64,000 bases of DNA from assembly GCF_016834455.1 (NCBI RefSeq), contig NZ_CP069213.1, positions 1,178,501 through 1,242,500 on the forward strand, read 5' to 3'. Positions 1-8,385 of this stretch are shown piece after piece (position 1 is the stretch's first letter; every line of letters begins with the position of its first letter). Origin of the DNA: Shewanella litorisediminis. Lineage in GTDB: Bacteria; Pseudomonadota; Gammaproteobacteria; Enterobacterales; Shewanellaceae. The notes under the pieces are model-generated. The model saw only the letters and a program-made list of their open reading frames with translations, ran no database searches and had not been told where the DNA came from. Made by a program: the position numbers and the translations under genes.

Positions 1-2
1 AA

Positions 3-1052
3 AATCGCCGCCGGGTGTCACAGCTCGCCGGTTTGCTGGGCCGTTTCCGTCAGGGGGCTGAGGCGCTGCCCGATGCGGCTGTGGTACTGGATTCTGATAA
101 AAATATCCTCTGGTGTAACAAGCTCGCTCAGCTGATGCTGGGGCTGGTTTGGCCACAGGACAATGGCCAGCGAATAGATAACCTTATTCGTCATCCGGAT
201 TTTTCGGCCTACCTGAAAACCCACGATTTCAATGAGCCGCTGGAGCTGCCTTCGCCGGTTTCTGACAAACGCCTGCTTGAACTGAGACTGATGAAATATG
301 GCGACAGGCAAATGCTGCTCATTGCCCGTGATATCACCCGTATCCGTCAGCTGGAAGGCATGCGCAAAGAGTTTGTTGCCAACGTTTCCCATGAACTCAA
401 GACCCCACTGACGGTACTGCAGGGGTATCTGGAAATGATGCAGGGGATGACGGAGCCGGACGACATGAACGCCAAGCCGCTGGCACTGATGCAGCAGCAG
501 ACACGGCGTATGCAGTCCATGGTGGAGCAGCTGCTCACCCTGTCGCGTATTGAAGATGCCGCCGATGTGGATCTGGAAAAAACCGTCAACATGGCGCTTT
601 TGATGGCTGCCATTAAAGACGAGGCTGAAGCCCTGGCGCAGGGCGAATACACCTTGCAGTTTGATATTCAGTCCGGGCTGAATGCCCATGGTAATGAGGT
701 GCTGCTAAGAAGCGCCTGCAGTAATCTGGTGTCCAATGCCATTCGCTATACGCCGCCCGGTGGGATCATTAAAGTCAGTTGGCGCCAGATTGCCACCGGT
801 GGCCGCTTTCAGGTGGAAGACACAGGCGAGGGCATAGCGCCACAGCATATCGGCCGCCTGACCGAACGCTTTTACCGGGTCGACAGCGCCCGTTCACGGG
901 CGACGGGAGGCAGTGGTTTGGGACTGGCGATAGTGAAGCATGCCTTGGCCCATCACCACACTGAGCTGTATGTCAGCAGCCAGCTGGGTAAGGGCAGTAT
1001 CTTTGGCTTTGTGATCCCGTCACATCTTCTTGAGCCCCAAAAGGGCCCATAA
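3..1052 (+). CDS. phoR: Phosphate regulon sensor histidine kinase PhoR (5' truncated by window edge)
   Basis: Inner-membrane sensor kinase that phosphorylates PhoB under phosphate limitation. The frame stays open to the window edge, and the first in-frame GTG (position 15) lies inside a family-typical stretch (RRRVSQLAGLLGRFRQG). The N-terminal membrane segments are therefore cut off rather than absent. Visible parts in order: a PAS-like domain; a HisKA H-box around FVANVSHELKTPLTVLQGYL near position 375; an N-box NLVSNAIRYTP near 725; and ATP-lid motifs VEDTGEGI, ERFYRVDSARSR and GGSGLGLAIVKHAL near 815-945. All catalytic motifs are intact. It lies directly upstream of a Pho-box-controlled pstS, which supports the assignment. 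A hairpin with a T-run follows the stop. Confidence 0.93.
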   Translation, partial: NRRRVSQLAGLLGRFRQGAEALPDAAVVLDSDKNILWCNKLAQLMLGLVWPQDNGQRIDNLIRHPDFSAYLKTHDFNEPLELPSPVSDKRLLELRLMKYGDRQMLLIARDITRIRQLEGMRKEFVANVSHELKTPLTVLQGYLEMMQGMTEPDDMNAKPLALMQQQTRRMQSMVEQLLTLSRIEDAADVDLEKTVNMALLMAAIKDEAEALAQGEYTLQFDIQSGLNAHGNEVLLRSACSNLVSNAIRYTPPGGIIKVSWRQIATGGRFQVEDTGEGIAPQHIGRLTERFYRVDSARSRATGGSGLGLAIVKHALAHHHTELYVSSQLGKGSIFGFVIPSHLLEPQKGP

Positions 1053-1069
1053 GCGCATTCTTGACTGAT

Positions 1070-1100
1070 AAAGGCAGGCTTAGGCCTGTCTTTTCTTTTT
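1070..1100 (+). terminator. Rho-independent terminator after phoR
   Basis: The stem AAAGGCAGGC / GCCTGTCTTT (one G-U pair, short TTAG-type loop) is followed by a T-rich run ending at 1100. It lies 18 bp past the phoR stop and ahead of the pstS promoter, so pstS is transcribed separately. Confidence 0.8.
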
Positions 1101-1141
1101 GATAAATATTGTGTTTTAGCTTTTTTCGAAAAAAATGGGTC

Positions 1142-1182
1142 ATGTCATCTAAGTGTCACATCAGAGTCATAGACTTGTCATT
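1142..1182 (+). promoter_or_regulatory. Two Pho boxes upstream of pstS
   Basis: ATGTCATCTAAGTGTCACA (1142-1160) holds two TGTCA half-sites 11 bp apart, which is the classical PhoB box layout. A second, weaker pair (GAGTCATAGACTTGTCAT, 1165-1182) follows on the same helical face. The block ends 55 bp upstream of the pstS start codon. PhoB binding is inferred from the motif and from the adjacent phoR. Confidence 0.85.
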
Positions 1183-1237
1183 GTGGCAGTTGATACTGGC
1201 TGCGTCTTAAGAAAAATGGTTCAACACTGGAGCAATT

Positions 1238-2209
1238 ATGAAACTGAAACAGCTTGTCGGCGCCATGACCCTGACCGCCGCCGGTTTATTCACCGCCGCC
1301 GCCTCGGCTGCACTGGACCCAGCCCTGCACACCTACGAAAAAACCAGCGGTGTGTCTGGTAACCTGTCGTCTGTAGGCTCTGATACCCTGGCCAACATGA
1401 TGACTCTGTGGGCTGAAGAGTTCAAAACCATCTACCCTAACGTGAACATTCAAATTCAGGCTGCCGGTTCTTCTACTGCGCCACCAGCCCTGACTGAAGG
1501 CACTTCTCAGTTCGGCCCCATGAGCCGCAAGATGAAGCCAAACGAAGTGGAAGCCTTCGAAAAGCACTATGGTTACAAGCCAACTGAAATCCGTGTAGCC
1601 ATCGACGCCCTGGCGGTGTTTGTGCACAAGGACAACCCAATCAAGGGCCTGACCATCGAGCAGCTGGACGGCATCTTCTCTTCTACCCACAAGTGTGGTG
1701 GCACCGACGTAGTACGTTGGGGCGACCTGGGTCTGGAAAGCAGCTGGTCTGCCAAAGATATCCAGCTGTACGGCCGTAACTCAGTATCCGGTACCTACGG
1801 TTACTTCAAAGAGAAAGGCCTGTGTAAGGGTGACTTCAAGGCCAACGTGAACGAGCAGCCCGGCTCTGCCTCTGTGGTGCAGTCTGTGTCTCAGTCACTT
1901 AATGCCATCGGTTACTCAGGTATTGGTTACAAGACCGCCGGTGTGAAAGCCGTTGCTCTGGCCAAGAAAGGGAACGAGTTTGTTGACGCCAGCATCGAAA
2001 ACGCGGCCAACGGCACTTACCCACTGTCACGTTACCTCTATGTTTACGTGAACAAGCATCCAAACAAGGATCTGGCCCCAATGGAGCGTGAGTTCATCCG
2101 CTACGTGCTGTCCAAGCAAGGTCAGATGGTTGTTGAGAAAGACGGCTACATTCCGCTGCCTGCCAGCGTAATCGCCAAGGACCTGGAAAAGGCCGGTATC
2201 CGCCTGTAA
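1238..2209 (+). CDS. pstS: Phosphate ABC transporter periplasmic binding protein PstS
   Basis: High-affinity periplasmic phosphate-binding protein of 323 aa that normally feeds the PstCAB permease. An N-terminal signal peptide (hydrophobic stretch to about residue 25, ending in AAASAA) is followed by the PstS-type N-lobe. Phosphate-loop features include [24 protein letters not shown] and [16 protein letters not shown]. The start is supported by a GGAG Shine-Dalgarno 5 bp upstream. No pstC, pstA or pstB follows: a strong terminator comes next and then a minus-strand gene. The transporter must be encoded elsewhere, or this is an additional binding protein. Two Pho boxes upstream predict induction by phosphate starvation. 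Confidence 0.95.
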   Translation: MKLKQLVGAMTLTAAGLFTAAASAALDPALHTYEKTSGVSGNLSSVGSDTLANMMTLWAEEFKTIYPNVNIQIQAAGSSTAPPALTEGTSQFGPMSRKMKPNEVEAFEKHYGYKPTEIRVAIDALAVFVHKDNPIKGLTIEQLDGIFSSTHKCGGTDVVRWGDLGLESSWSAKDIQLYGRNSVSGTYGYFKEKGLCKGDFKANVNEQPGSASVVQSVSQSLNAIGYSGIGYKTAGVKAVALAKKGNEFVDASIENAANGTYPLSRYLYVYVNKHPNKDLAPMEREFIRYVLSKQGQMVVEKDGYIPLPASVIAKDLEKAGIRL

Positions 2210-2224
2210 CAGTCCTCGCCAATC

Positions 2225-2252
2225 AAAACGCCTCCCCCGGGAGGCGTTTTTG
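2225..2252 (+). terminator. Rho-independent terminator after pstS
   Basis: AAAACGCCTCCC and GGGAGGCGTTTT form a near-perfect stem with a very short loop followed by further T residues, 15 bp past the pstS stop codon. Confidence 0.93.
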
Positions 2253-2285
2253 TTTTTAAGCGAGAATGGCTTATTCGAAACAGGC

Positions 2286-2412
2286 AAAAAAAACGGCTCC
2301 CAATGGGAGCCGAACAAGTGTCTTTCCAAACTAAGGATGGTCGCGCTAGAAACCATCAAAAAAGGGAGGATGATGAACGATGAACAACTCGGTTCATTAA
2401 TTCAGACCGGGC
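2286..2412 (-). ncRNA. Structured RNA element, copy 1 of a three-copy family
   Basis: Read on the minus strand this is the first of three related elements. A stem-loop TGAAC/GTTCA (2381-2396) comes first. It is followed by an unpaired linker complementary to GGGAGGATGATGAAC (2364-2378), then a stem GATGGT/ACCATC with CTAGCGC in its loop (2336-2357). It ends with the terminator hairpin CGGCTCCC/GGGAGCCG followed by eight T (2286-2312). The 5' edge overlaps the stop codon of the upstream M9 peptidase gene, so it could be a 3'-UTR-derived sRNA or only that gene's terminator region. The linker contains CUCCC, which could pair with Shine-Dalgarno sequences. Function is unknown. Confidence 0.6.
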
Positions 2413-3299
2413 GTTTTTGGATTGGTTCCCGCCACTGGCAAATTTTTTGACATTTTTTTCAACCACAGCGAAAACTCATCATCCATACTGGTATGCCACT
2501 CCCGTACCAGCGCCTGATAGCGGGGATAGTCACCCTTTCGGGTAAAGCTGAGCATCTGTTCCAATTTGTCTTTGTGGTGCTCCAGCATAAAGCGCACCGC
2601 CAGATAGCCCCAGCGGTAAACCCGCTCGCTGCCACCGTTTTGCTCGTAGCTGGTGTCGAAAATCTCACTGAGGCGGTAACTGCCTTTTGCAGCCAGTTCA
2701 ATGGCGGCAGGATTGTTATCCCCCCAGGCCAGATATTCCGCGAGCCCCTCAGACCACCACACCAGATGGGGCAGTAAAGGTGCCGGCTTGGGGCAATACT
2801 CAGGGGCACTGTGGGAGTCGTGCAATGACGCGCAAAAGTCGCCATAGAGGTTAAAGCGGCCATCGAGATAGTGCACGTACTCATGGCGCAGATTCCAGAT
2901 TTTGCCCTGTTTTTGATAGGCCACAAATTCGGCCTGATTACCGGGTCGCTCCGGATGTCCTTCCAGATACATACCGCCATTGTCGCTTGGCACATCGAAA
3001 TGGGCGGTCACATAGGTTCGGTAGGCCTCTGCGTCGGCATAGATGTTGGCTCTCATGGCCACATTGTTGTCGTCCCGTACCGGCCTGCCATGGGTCTTCA
3101 AGAGCGCATGAAATCTTTGTTCCTGGTCGCCCATGAGCATGCAGGCCTCATGGATTTGTTCTGCGGTCAGGGCCTGGGCGCGGATAATCAGCGTTGGGCT
3201 GCACTGGTGAGTTATCTTTAGTATGGCGTCCACGGAGGGCAGATTTTGAGCCGAGCCCATGGACGATAGTAAGCTTAAGGACAGGAGTAACAGACGCAT
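2397..3299 (-). CDS. Secreted M9 (collagenase-like) zinc metallopeptidase
   Basis: Predicted secreted metallopeptidase of 300 aa. A signal peptide (MRLLLLSLSLLSSMGSAQ) is followed by a domain with the gluzincin signature HEYVHYLDGRF and, downstream, WWSEGLAEYLAWG. That arrangement (HEXXH with a glutamate in a GLAEYL helix) is typical of the catalytic subdomain of M9 bacterial collagenases. Full Vibrio/Clostridium collagenases are two to three times longer, with an activator domain and PKD or collagen-binding modules; none is present here. Collagen as substrate is therefore not assured. It is transcribed divergently from the M1 aminopeptidase, and its stop codon runs into structured RNA element copy 1. 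Confidence 0.78.
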   Translation of the reverse strand: MRLLLLSLSLLSSMGSAQNLPSVDAILKITHQCSPTLIIRAQALTAEQIHEACMLMGDQEQRFHALLKTHGRPVRDDNNVAMRANIYADAEAYRTYVTAHFDVPSDNGGMYLEGHPERPGNQAEFVAYQKQGKIWNLRHEYVHYLDGRFNLYGDFCASLHDSHSAPEYCPKPAPLLPHLVWWSEGLAEYLAWGDNNPAAIELAAKGSYRLSEIFDTSYEQNGGSERVYRWGYLAVRFMLEHHKDKLEQMLSFTRKGDYPRYQALVREWHTSMDDEFSLWLKKMSKNLPVAGTNPKTPGLN

Positions 3300-3427
3300 T
3301 CAATTTCTTAGTATTTGTGAATATTGTATGCAATATTGAGCAATTTACAGGCATTGTCAATCTTTCAGGGCTTAGCCTCTTGGTAGCAACGGCCGGTAAC
3401 TGCATACTTAAGTGTAGATTTTTCAAT

Positions 3428-5224
3428 ATGGATTTCGTTATGCACCAGTGGGACAATCGGCACGACTATCACTCTTTCGCCAATACCGACAGTATCAGGG
3501 TGACACACCTGTCACTCGACCTCGCCATCGATTTTGACGCCAGATGCTTGCAGGGCAGCGTGCGCCTGGATTTTGTCAGAAACGAGGGAGACGCTGCCGA
3601 TGTGCTGGTGCTGGATACCCGGGCGCTGGCCATTGAGTCCATTAGCGATCTCCATGGGCAGCCGCTGGACTGGGGACTGGGGCAGGCCAGTGAGATCCTT
3701 GGGCAGGCGCTCGAAATTATGCTGCCAGCCGGGATTACCAGTGTGCTGGTGCATTACCACACCACAGAGGATGCTGAAGGTTTGCAGTGGCTCGATGGCC
3801 CTCAAACCCAAAGTGGCAAGCCCTATCTGTTTTCGCAATCGCAACCCGTCAATGCCCGCAGCTGGATCCCACTTCAGGATACCCCCAAGGCCAGGGTGAC
3901 TTTTGATGCCAGAGTCCGTGCCAGCCAGCCCTGCAGGGTAGTGATGAGCGCCCTCAATCAGGCCGATATGCCTGCAAATGGTGTGTTTGAGTTTGTAATG
4001 GATAAACCCATGCCGACCCATTTGCTTGCCATTGCTGCCGGTCAGATTGACCGGGTACCTGTGAGTGAGCGCAGCGCCGTATTCGCCGAGCCTGCCATGG
4101 CAGCGCTTGCCGCCAGAGAATTTGAAGATATCGAAGCCATGATGCAGATGGCCGAGTCGATTCTCGGCCCCTATGCCTGGGAGCGTTATGACATGTTAAT
4201 TCTGCCGCCCAGCTTTCCATTCGGCGGCATGGAAAACCCCTGTCTGGCCTTTTTGACCCCCACCCTTATCGCCGGCGACAAGAGTCTGGTATCCACAGTG
4301 GCCCATGAGCTTGCCCATTCCTGGACAGGTAATCTGGTGAGTAACGCCACCTGGCGCGATCTCTGGCTCAACGAAGGTTTCACCACCTACTTTACCAATC
4401 GGATTGTGGAAGCCGTGTACGGCAGGGAGCAGGCTCAGCTTGAACTCATGTTGGAGTACGGCAGGCTGAAAGAAGAAATGGCGGGTATGCCGCTGCCACG
4501 CCAAACCCTGCCGGCCAATTTACAGCAGGAAGACCCCAACGCCGCCTTTAACCGCTTTACCTACGATAAGGCGTCGATGTTTGTACACTTCCTCGAGGCT
4601 CGCCTGGGCCGAACTGACTTTGATGCCTTTTTGCGGGCCTACATCGAGCGATATGCCTTTGTGGCTATCACCACGGAAGACTTTGTCGAGTATGCCAAAG
4701 GCACCTTGCTGCAAACCCATGGGGATAAGGTCACCGAGGCAGAGCTCAGGGAATGGATTTATGGTGAAGGCTTGCCCGCAACCTTTATGCCGCCCATGTC
4801 GGAGAGTTTGGGGTGGGTGGTCGAGTCTATGACAGAGTGGTTGGAAGGGCAGCCTCTGACGCCTGAGCGTCTGTTTGGCTGGCGAGTGCAGCATTGGCAG
4901 TTCTTTTTGAATAACCTGCCCGAGCAGCTATCCCAGGAGCAGCTGCTTGAGCTGGATGAGCGTTTTGCCCTCGGTTCATCCGGTAATGCCGAAATTGCCT
5001 GCGATTGGTTCAGGGTAGCCATCCGTAACCACTATGACCCGGTATTGGAGCAGGTCGAGGCATTTCTGTGCCGTATTGGTCGGGCCAAGTTTGTCCGCCC
5101 GCTGTTTTTGGAGTTGCAGATAGCCGGTTATCGAAGCGAGCTTGAGAGCATCTACCACAAAGCCCGTGAGAGCTATCATCCCTCACTGAGGGTACAACTG
5201 GACAGGATACTGTTTAACGAGTAA
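3428..5224 (+). CDS. M1 family aminopeptidase, leukotriene-A4-hydrolase type
   Basis: Zinc aminopeptidase of 598 aa that removes N-terminal residues from peptides, probably cytoplasmic since no signal peptide is seen. The exopeptidase motif GGMEN is at about residues 266-270. The zinc site HELAH is at 293-297, with the third ligand in WLNEGFTTYF (Glu 316). A C-terminal helical domain resembles that of leukotriene A4 hydrolase. I chose the ATG at 3428 because the reading frame upstream of it overlaps the divergent gene and has no family resemblance; the ATG at 3440 is an alternative. Length and domain order match the cold-adapted marine aminopeptidases of this subfamily. A bidirectional terminator follows. 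Confidence 0.93.
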   Translation: MDFVMHQWDNRHDYHSFANTDSIRVTHLSLDLAIDFDARCLQGSVRLDFVRNEGDAADVLVLDTRALAIESISDLHGQPLDWGLGQASEILGQALEIMLPAGITSVLVHYHTTEDAEGLQWLDGPQTQSGKPYLFSQSQPVNARSWIPLQDTPKARVTFDARVRASQPCRVVMSALNQADMPANGVFEFVMDKPMPTHLLAIAAGQIDRVPVSERSAVFAEPAMAALAAREFEDIEAMMQMAESILGPYAWERYDMLILPPSFPFGGMENPCLAFLTPTLIAGDKSLVSTVAHELAHSWTGNLVSNATWRDLWLNEGFTTYFTNRIVEAVYGREQAQLELMLEYGRLKEEMAGMPLPRQTLPANLQQEDPNAAFNRFTYDKASMFVHFLEARLGRTDFDAFLRAYIERYAFVAITTEDFVEYAKGTLLQTHGDKVTEAELREWIYGEGLPATFMPPMSESLGWVVESMTEWLEGQPLTPERLFGWRVQHWQFFLNNLPEQLSQEQLLELDERFALGSSGNAEIACDWFRVAIRNHYDPVLEQVEAFLCRIGRAKFVRPLFLELQIAGYRSELESIYHKARESYHPSLRVQLDRILFNE

Positions 5225-5254
5225 CAGCGGCTGTCTGCCTTGGCTGAGTGTTCG

Positions 5255-5286
5255 AAAAGGGCGTCTCGATAAAGACGCCCTTTTTC
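5255..5286 (+). terminator. Terminator after the M1 aminopeptidase gene, probably bidirectional
   Basis: The stem GGGCGTC/GACGCCC with loop TCGATAA is preceded by an A-run and followed by TTTTT. It can stop plus-strand transcription from the aminopeptidase gene and minus-strand transcription from the structured RNA elements. Confidence 0.9.
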
Positions 5287-5366
5287 GTTGGCACTGTATC
5301 GTCACGCTGGTGGCAAAGCCCTGATACGCCCGGAAAGTGGAGGGGGCGAGGGGGCAAAATTTGAAT

Positions 5367-5531
5367 AAAAAAAAGGCAACCAATGGTTGCCCGAGATGTT
5401 CAAGTCAGTCACAAGAGCCTGTTCAATGCGCCAGCAACAAGCCTATGCTGAAAGGGAGAATGATGATGAACGTTACCCATGCAGCTGTCGACTCATGTCG
5501 ACTGCAAAAATTCGGTTCACTTATTCAGACA
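5367..5531 (-). ncRNA. Structured RNA element, copy 2 of a three-copy family
   Basis: Minus strand. A stem TGAAC/GTTCA encloses an inner palindrome with two GTCGAC arms (5480-5503). Next come the CUCCC-containing linker (complement of GGGAGAATGATGATGAAC at 5454-5471) and a stem AGGCUUGUU/AACAGGCU whose loop contains CTGGCGC. The last two arms pair only through G-U wobbles on the minus strand, which argues for minus-strand RNA. It ends in terminator GGCAACC/GGTTGCC plus eight T. The 5' block GTCTGAATAAGTGAACCGA closely matches copy 1. No minus-strand protein gene lies immediately upstream, so this copy looks most like an independent sRNA. Confidence 0.65.
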
Positions 5532-5647
5532 GGGCCTTTTTCAAGAAGTTCATCTGCAGTTGAAAAAAATTAAAAAAATTTTATTGGTCAGGCAAAAGCC
5601 AACGGCGCTGATGGCGGAAATTGCTTGTTGCCGGGCTTTTGAAGCAT

Positions 5648-5765
5648 AAAAAAAGGCAACCTGGGGAGGTTGCCATGTGATCCTTCATTGGACCAAGGGG
5701 ACTGCGCTAGTAAGTCCCAGGGAGAATGATGAACACGAAAACCCTTTTCAATGTTCACTATGTTT
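5648..5765 (-). ncRNA. Structured RNA element, copy 3 of a three-copy family
   Basis: Minus strand, about 90 bp downstream of the glutathione peroxidase stop. The first stem GUGAACA..UGUUCAU (with AAAA/UUUU at its tip) contains wobble pairs only possible on the minus strand. Then come the linker complementary to GGGAGAATGATGAAC (5720-5734), a stem GGGACT/AGTCCC with CTAGCGC in the loop (5697-5718), and the terminator GGCAACC/GGTTGCC with seven T. Stem sequences differ from copies 1 and 2 while pairing is kept. It may be a processed 3' UTR of gpx or a separate sRNA. Confidence 0.6.
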
Positions 5766-5855
5766 GAGTCATGCGTTCGGTAAAAAGTTCCACGCCGAGG
5801 CGCAAAAAATAGCGAAAACCGCTGATTTTTTACTATCTCCCTGATCCAATGCTGA

Positions 5856-6350
5856 TTATTCTGCTGCTTCGTTAAGCAGTGCCTCGATATCCTTTTCCAG
5901 TTTTTGGGGATCTGTGGTGGGGGCGAACCTGTCTCTCACCTTGCCGTCACGGCCGACCAAAAATTTGGTGAAATTCCACTTGATGGCCTTGCTGCCCAGG
6001 AGGCCCGGCGCCTCCTGCTTAAGATGAGTAAACAGCGGGTGGGCCTGTTCGCCATTCACATCAATCTTGGCAAACAGCGGGAAAGTCACTCCAAAATTGA
6101 GTTCACAGAAACTTTGGATTTCTGCCTCATTTCCTTGCTCCTGGGCACCAAACTGGTTGCAGGGAAAGCCCAGTATTTCCAGGCCTTGGTCGTGATATTT
6201 GCGATAGAGGCTTTCCAGCCCCTGATATTGCGGGGTAAAGCCACATTTGCTGGCGGTATTAACTATCAATAAGACCTTACCGCGATAGTTGGCCAATGGC
6301 TGCTGCTCGCCCTTGATGGTGGTGGCGGCAAATTGATACAGATCCGTCAT
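5856..6350 (-). CDS. Glutathione peroxidase (thioredoxin/glutathione-dependent, BtuE-like)
   Basis: Cytoplasmic thiol peroxidase of 164 aa that reduces hydrogen peroxide and organic hydroperoxides. The peroxidatic cysteine is in NTASKCGFTPQY (about residue 36). The second family signature GFPCNQFGAQE and the WNFTKFLV block that supplies the catalytic Trp/Asn are present. As in most bacterial members it has Cys instead of selenocysteine, and thioredoxin is often the real reductant. It is a single-gene transcript; structured RNA element copy 3 lies in its 3' region. Confidence 0.95.
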   Translation of the reverse strand: MTDLYQFAATTIKGEQQPLANYRGKVLLIVNTASKCGFTPQYQGLESLYRKYHDQGLEILGFPCNQFGAQEQGNEAEIQSFCELNFGVTFPLFAKIDVNGEQAHPLFTHLKQEAPGLLGSKAIKWNFTKFLVGRDGKVRDRFAPTTDPQKLEKDIEALLNEAAE

Positions 6351-6499
6351 AACAATGCTCCGGGTAGAAAATGAACAAACACATTCTAGATGTATTTACT
6401 TGGGTGTGCAATTAAATTGTGCGCAATATAATTGCTCGGTTGATATGACACAGGAATCTCAATATAGTCAGCCACAAGATGTAACCAACGGACGCCGCC

Positions 6500-7876
6500 G
6501 TGACAGAAAATTTGCCAGAACAGGAACCTAACCTGGCCCCACAGAATGAAGTGGGCCTAGTCGTACAACAGTTAACCGGCGCTGAGGGCCAGGCACAGGC
6601 CGAGGTGTTCTCAGAGATTTTGGAAGAAGCAGAGTCTGGCACTGTGGCGCTGCTGCTGGAAGCCTTGCCGCTGGATGAGCGTTATGAGCGATGGCAGCAG
6701 GTGGAGTTCGCTGACAGGGTAGAAGTGCTCAGCCTGATGCGTGCAGACCCACGCATGGGCATCTTGCGGCGCATGCCAGACGACGAAGTCGACCTCTTGT
6801 TTGCCCAGTTAAGCCCTGAAGATTTGATTGAGTGGAGTGATTACCTCCCCGAGAGCTTTACCGACAGGGCGCTGGCGCAAATGGGCGAGCGCCAGCGTCA
6901 GCACTTCGAGCTCTATAACCAGTATTCCGAAAACGAAATAGGCCGTTATGCCGACCATCAGATGCTGGTGCTGTCAACCAAGGCAACCATAGGACAGGCA
7001 CAGCGTTTTTTCCGCCGTATCGAACTCGACTGTAATGACTCCCTGTTTTTGGTGGATGAAGAAGACCACTTTCGCGGTGCCGTCAGCCGTTACGAGGTGT
7101 TCAGAAGTAATCCCGATGAGCCACTGCTGAGTCTGATGGACGAAGACAGTCGTGCCATCAGCGCCGATGCTACCCTAATGGAAGCGGCTGAACTGCTCGA
7201 ACACAGCCGCGATGTGGAACTGCCGGTGGTGGACGATGAAGGCGGGCTGATTGGCCGGGTGACCTTGAGAACCGCCACCGAGTTGGTGCGGGAGCATTAC
7301 GAAGCCCAGCTGATGGCAAGCGCCGGTATGAATGAAACCGACGACTTGTTCGCCCCCATTATGAAAGGCGCACGGCGCCGTGCCGTGTGGCTGGGCATTA
7401 ACCTGCTGACGGCCTTTCTGGCGTCGGCCACCATTGGCCTGTTTGAAAATGTGCTGTCTCAGGTGGTAGCCCTTGCGGTGTTGATGCCCATCGTTGCCTC
7501 CATGGGCGGCATTGCCGGCAGCCAGTCGCTGACGCTGATGATCCGGGGTATGGCCATGGGGCAGATTTCGGCCGGTAACCTCTGGTCGCTGATGAAAAAT
7601 GAGCTGGGCATAGGGGCCGTAAACGGTGTGCTTTGGGCTATCGTCATTGGCGCAGTGTCTGGCTGGTGGTTCAGCAATGAAATTATCGGAGTAGCCATTG
7701 GCTGTGCCATTCTTATCAATATGCTGGTAGCAGCCGGTGCCGGGGTATTGGTGCCCATGGTGCTGCAGAAAATGGATCAGGACCCGGCACTGTCAGGCTC
7801 AGTGATCCTGACCACGGTGACAGATGTGATTGGGTTTCTCAGTTTCCTCGGCCTTGCAACCATCCTCTTTCTATGA
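6500..7876 (+). CDS. mgtE: Magnesium transporter MgtE
   Basis: Inner-membrane Mg2+ channel/transporter of 458 aa. It has an acidic N-terminal MgtE_N helical superhelix (about 1-135), a CBS-domain pair (about 140-270) that senses cytoplasmic Mg2+, and a plug helix. Five C-terminal membrane segments carry MPIVASMGGIAGSQSLTLMI and the conserved LVPMVLQKMDQDPALSG pore region. The start is a GTG at 6500. Translation is probably coupled to the following GNAT gene, whose ATG overlaps the mgtE stop by 4 bp. Confidence 0.95.
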   Translation: MTENLPEQEPNLAPQNEVGLVVQQLTGAEGQAQAEVFSEILEEAESGTVALLLEALPLDERYERWQQVEFADRVEVLSLMRADPRMGILRRMPDDEVDLLFAQLSPEDLIEWSDYLPESFTDRALAQMGERQRQHFELYNQYSENEIGRYADHQMLVLSTKATIGQAQRFFRRIELDCNDSLFLVDEEDHFRGAVSRYEVFRSNPDEPLLSLMDEDSRAISADATLMEAAELLEHSRDVELPVVDDEGGLIGRVTLRTATELVREHYEAQLMASAGMNETDDLFAPIMKGARRRAVWLGINLLTAFLASATIGLFENVLSQVVALAVLMPIVASMGGIAGSQSLTLMIRGMAMGQISAGNLWSLMKNELGIGAVNGVLWAIVIGAVSGWWFSNEIIGVAIGCAILINMLVAAGAGVLVPMVLQKMDQDPALSGSVILTTVTDVIGFLSFLGLATILFL

Positions 7877-8385
7877 CGCCAACACTCACCATTAGCCCAG
7901 CCTGCTGCGACGCTGATATTGCCCAAGCCGCAGAGCTGATTGACAGCCGGGATGATAATCATCATCCCCTCGACAGGGCGGCGCTCGCCAAAGCCAGACT
8001 CTTGCTGCTCGCCAGGCTGGACGGCACCCTGGTGGGTTGCGGCGCCATCAAAGCGGGCGACGGTGAGGTGGCAGAGCTTGGTTATCTGGTGGTGGCCTCG
8101 GGGTTTCGCCGCCTCGGCATTGGTGCCAGGCTCACAAAGGCCCGGATTGACTGGGCCAGAGGGCAGGGTATAAAGCTTCTGTGGGCGACGGTGAGAGCGG
8201 AGAACCAGGCCAGCCGTGACAACTTGCTCAAGGCCGGTTGGCAATTTTACGGGGATTACCTCAGTATCCGCGGCACAGGAAACACCATAGGCTGGTATGT
8301 GTTGCCGCTGCAGCAAGGGCTCGACATTCAGGCCTTAATGGCCGGCCCCATCGGCAATCGAACTCCCGTCAGTCCGCCCGGCTGA
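7873..8385 (+). CDS. GNAT family N-acetyltransferase
   Basis: Predicted acetyl-CoA-dependent N-acetyltransferase of 170 aa. The acetyl-CoA-binding motif A is seen as LVVASGFRRLGIGARLTKA (R-x-x-G-I-G), preceded by the beta-strand GEVAELGYL. The substrate is unknown. Its ATG overlaps the mgtE stop (ATGA), so it is in the same transcript. Its 3' end overlaps the convergent EamA gene by 17 bp. Confidence 0.85.
   Translation: MTPTLTISPACCDADIAQAAELIDSRDDNHHPLDRAALAKARLLLLARLDGTLVGCGAIKAGDGEVAELGYLVVASGFRRLGIGARLTKARIDWARGQGIKLLWATVRAENQASRDNLLKAGWQFYGDYLSIRGTGNTIGWYVLPLQQGLDIQALMAGPIGNRTPVSPPG

Noticed and set aside
2371..5570. Plus-strand micro-ORFs in RNA elements 1 and 2 that share the peptide GSLIQTG behind a GGGAG ribosome-binding-like sequence
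   Set aside because: Copy 3 does not keep the peptide. Wobble pairs and T-runs point to minus-strand RNA, and the peptide similarity follows from DNA conserved for the RNA structure. Kept only as an alternative reading.
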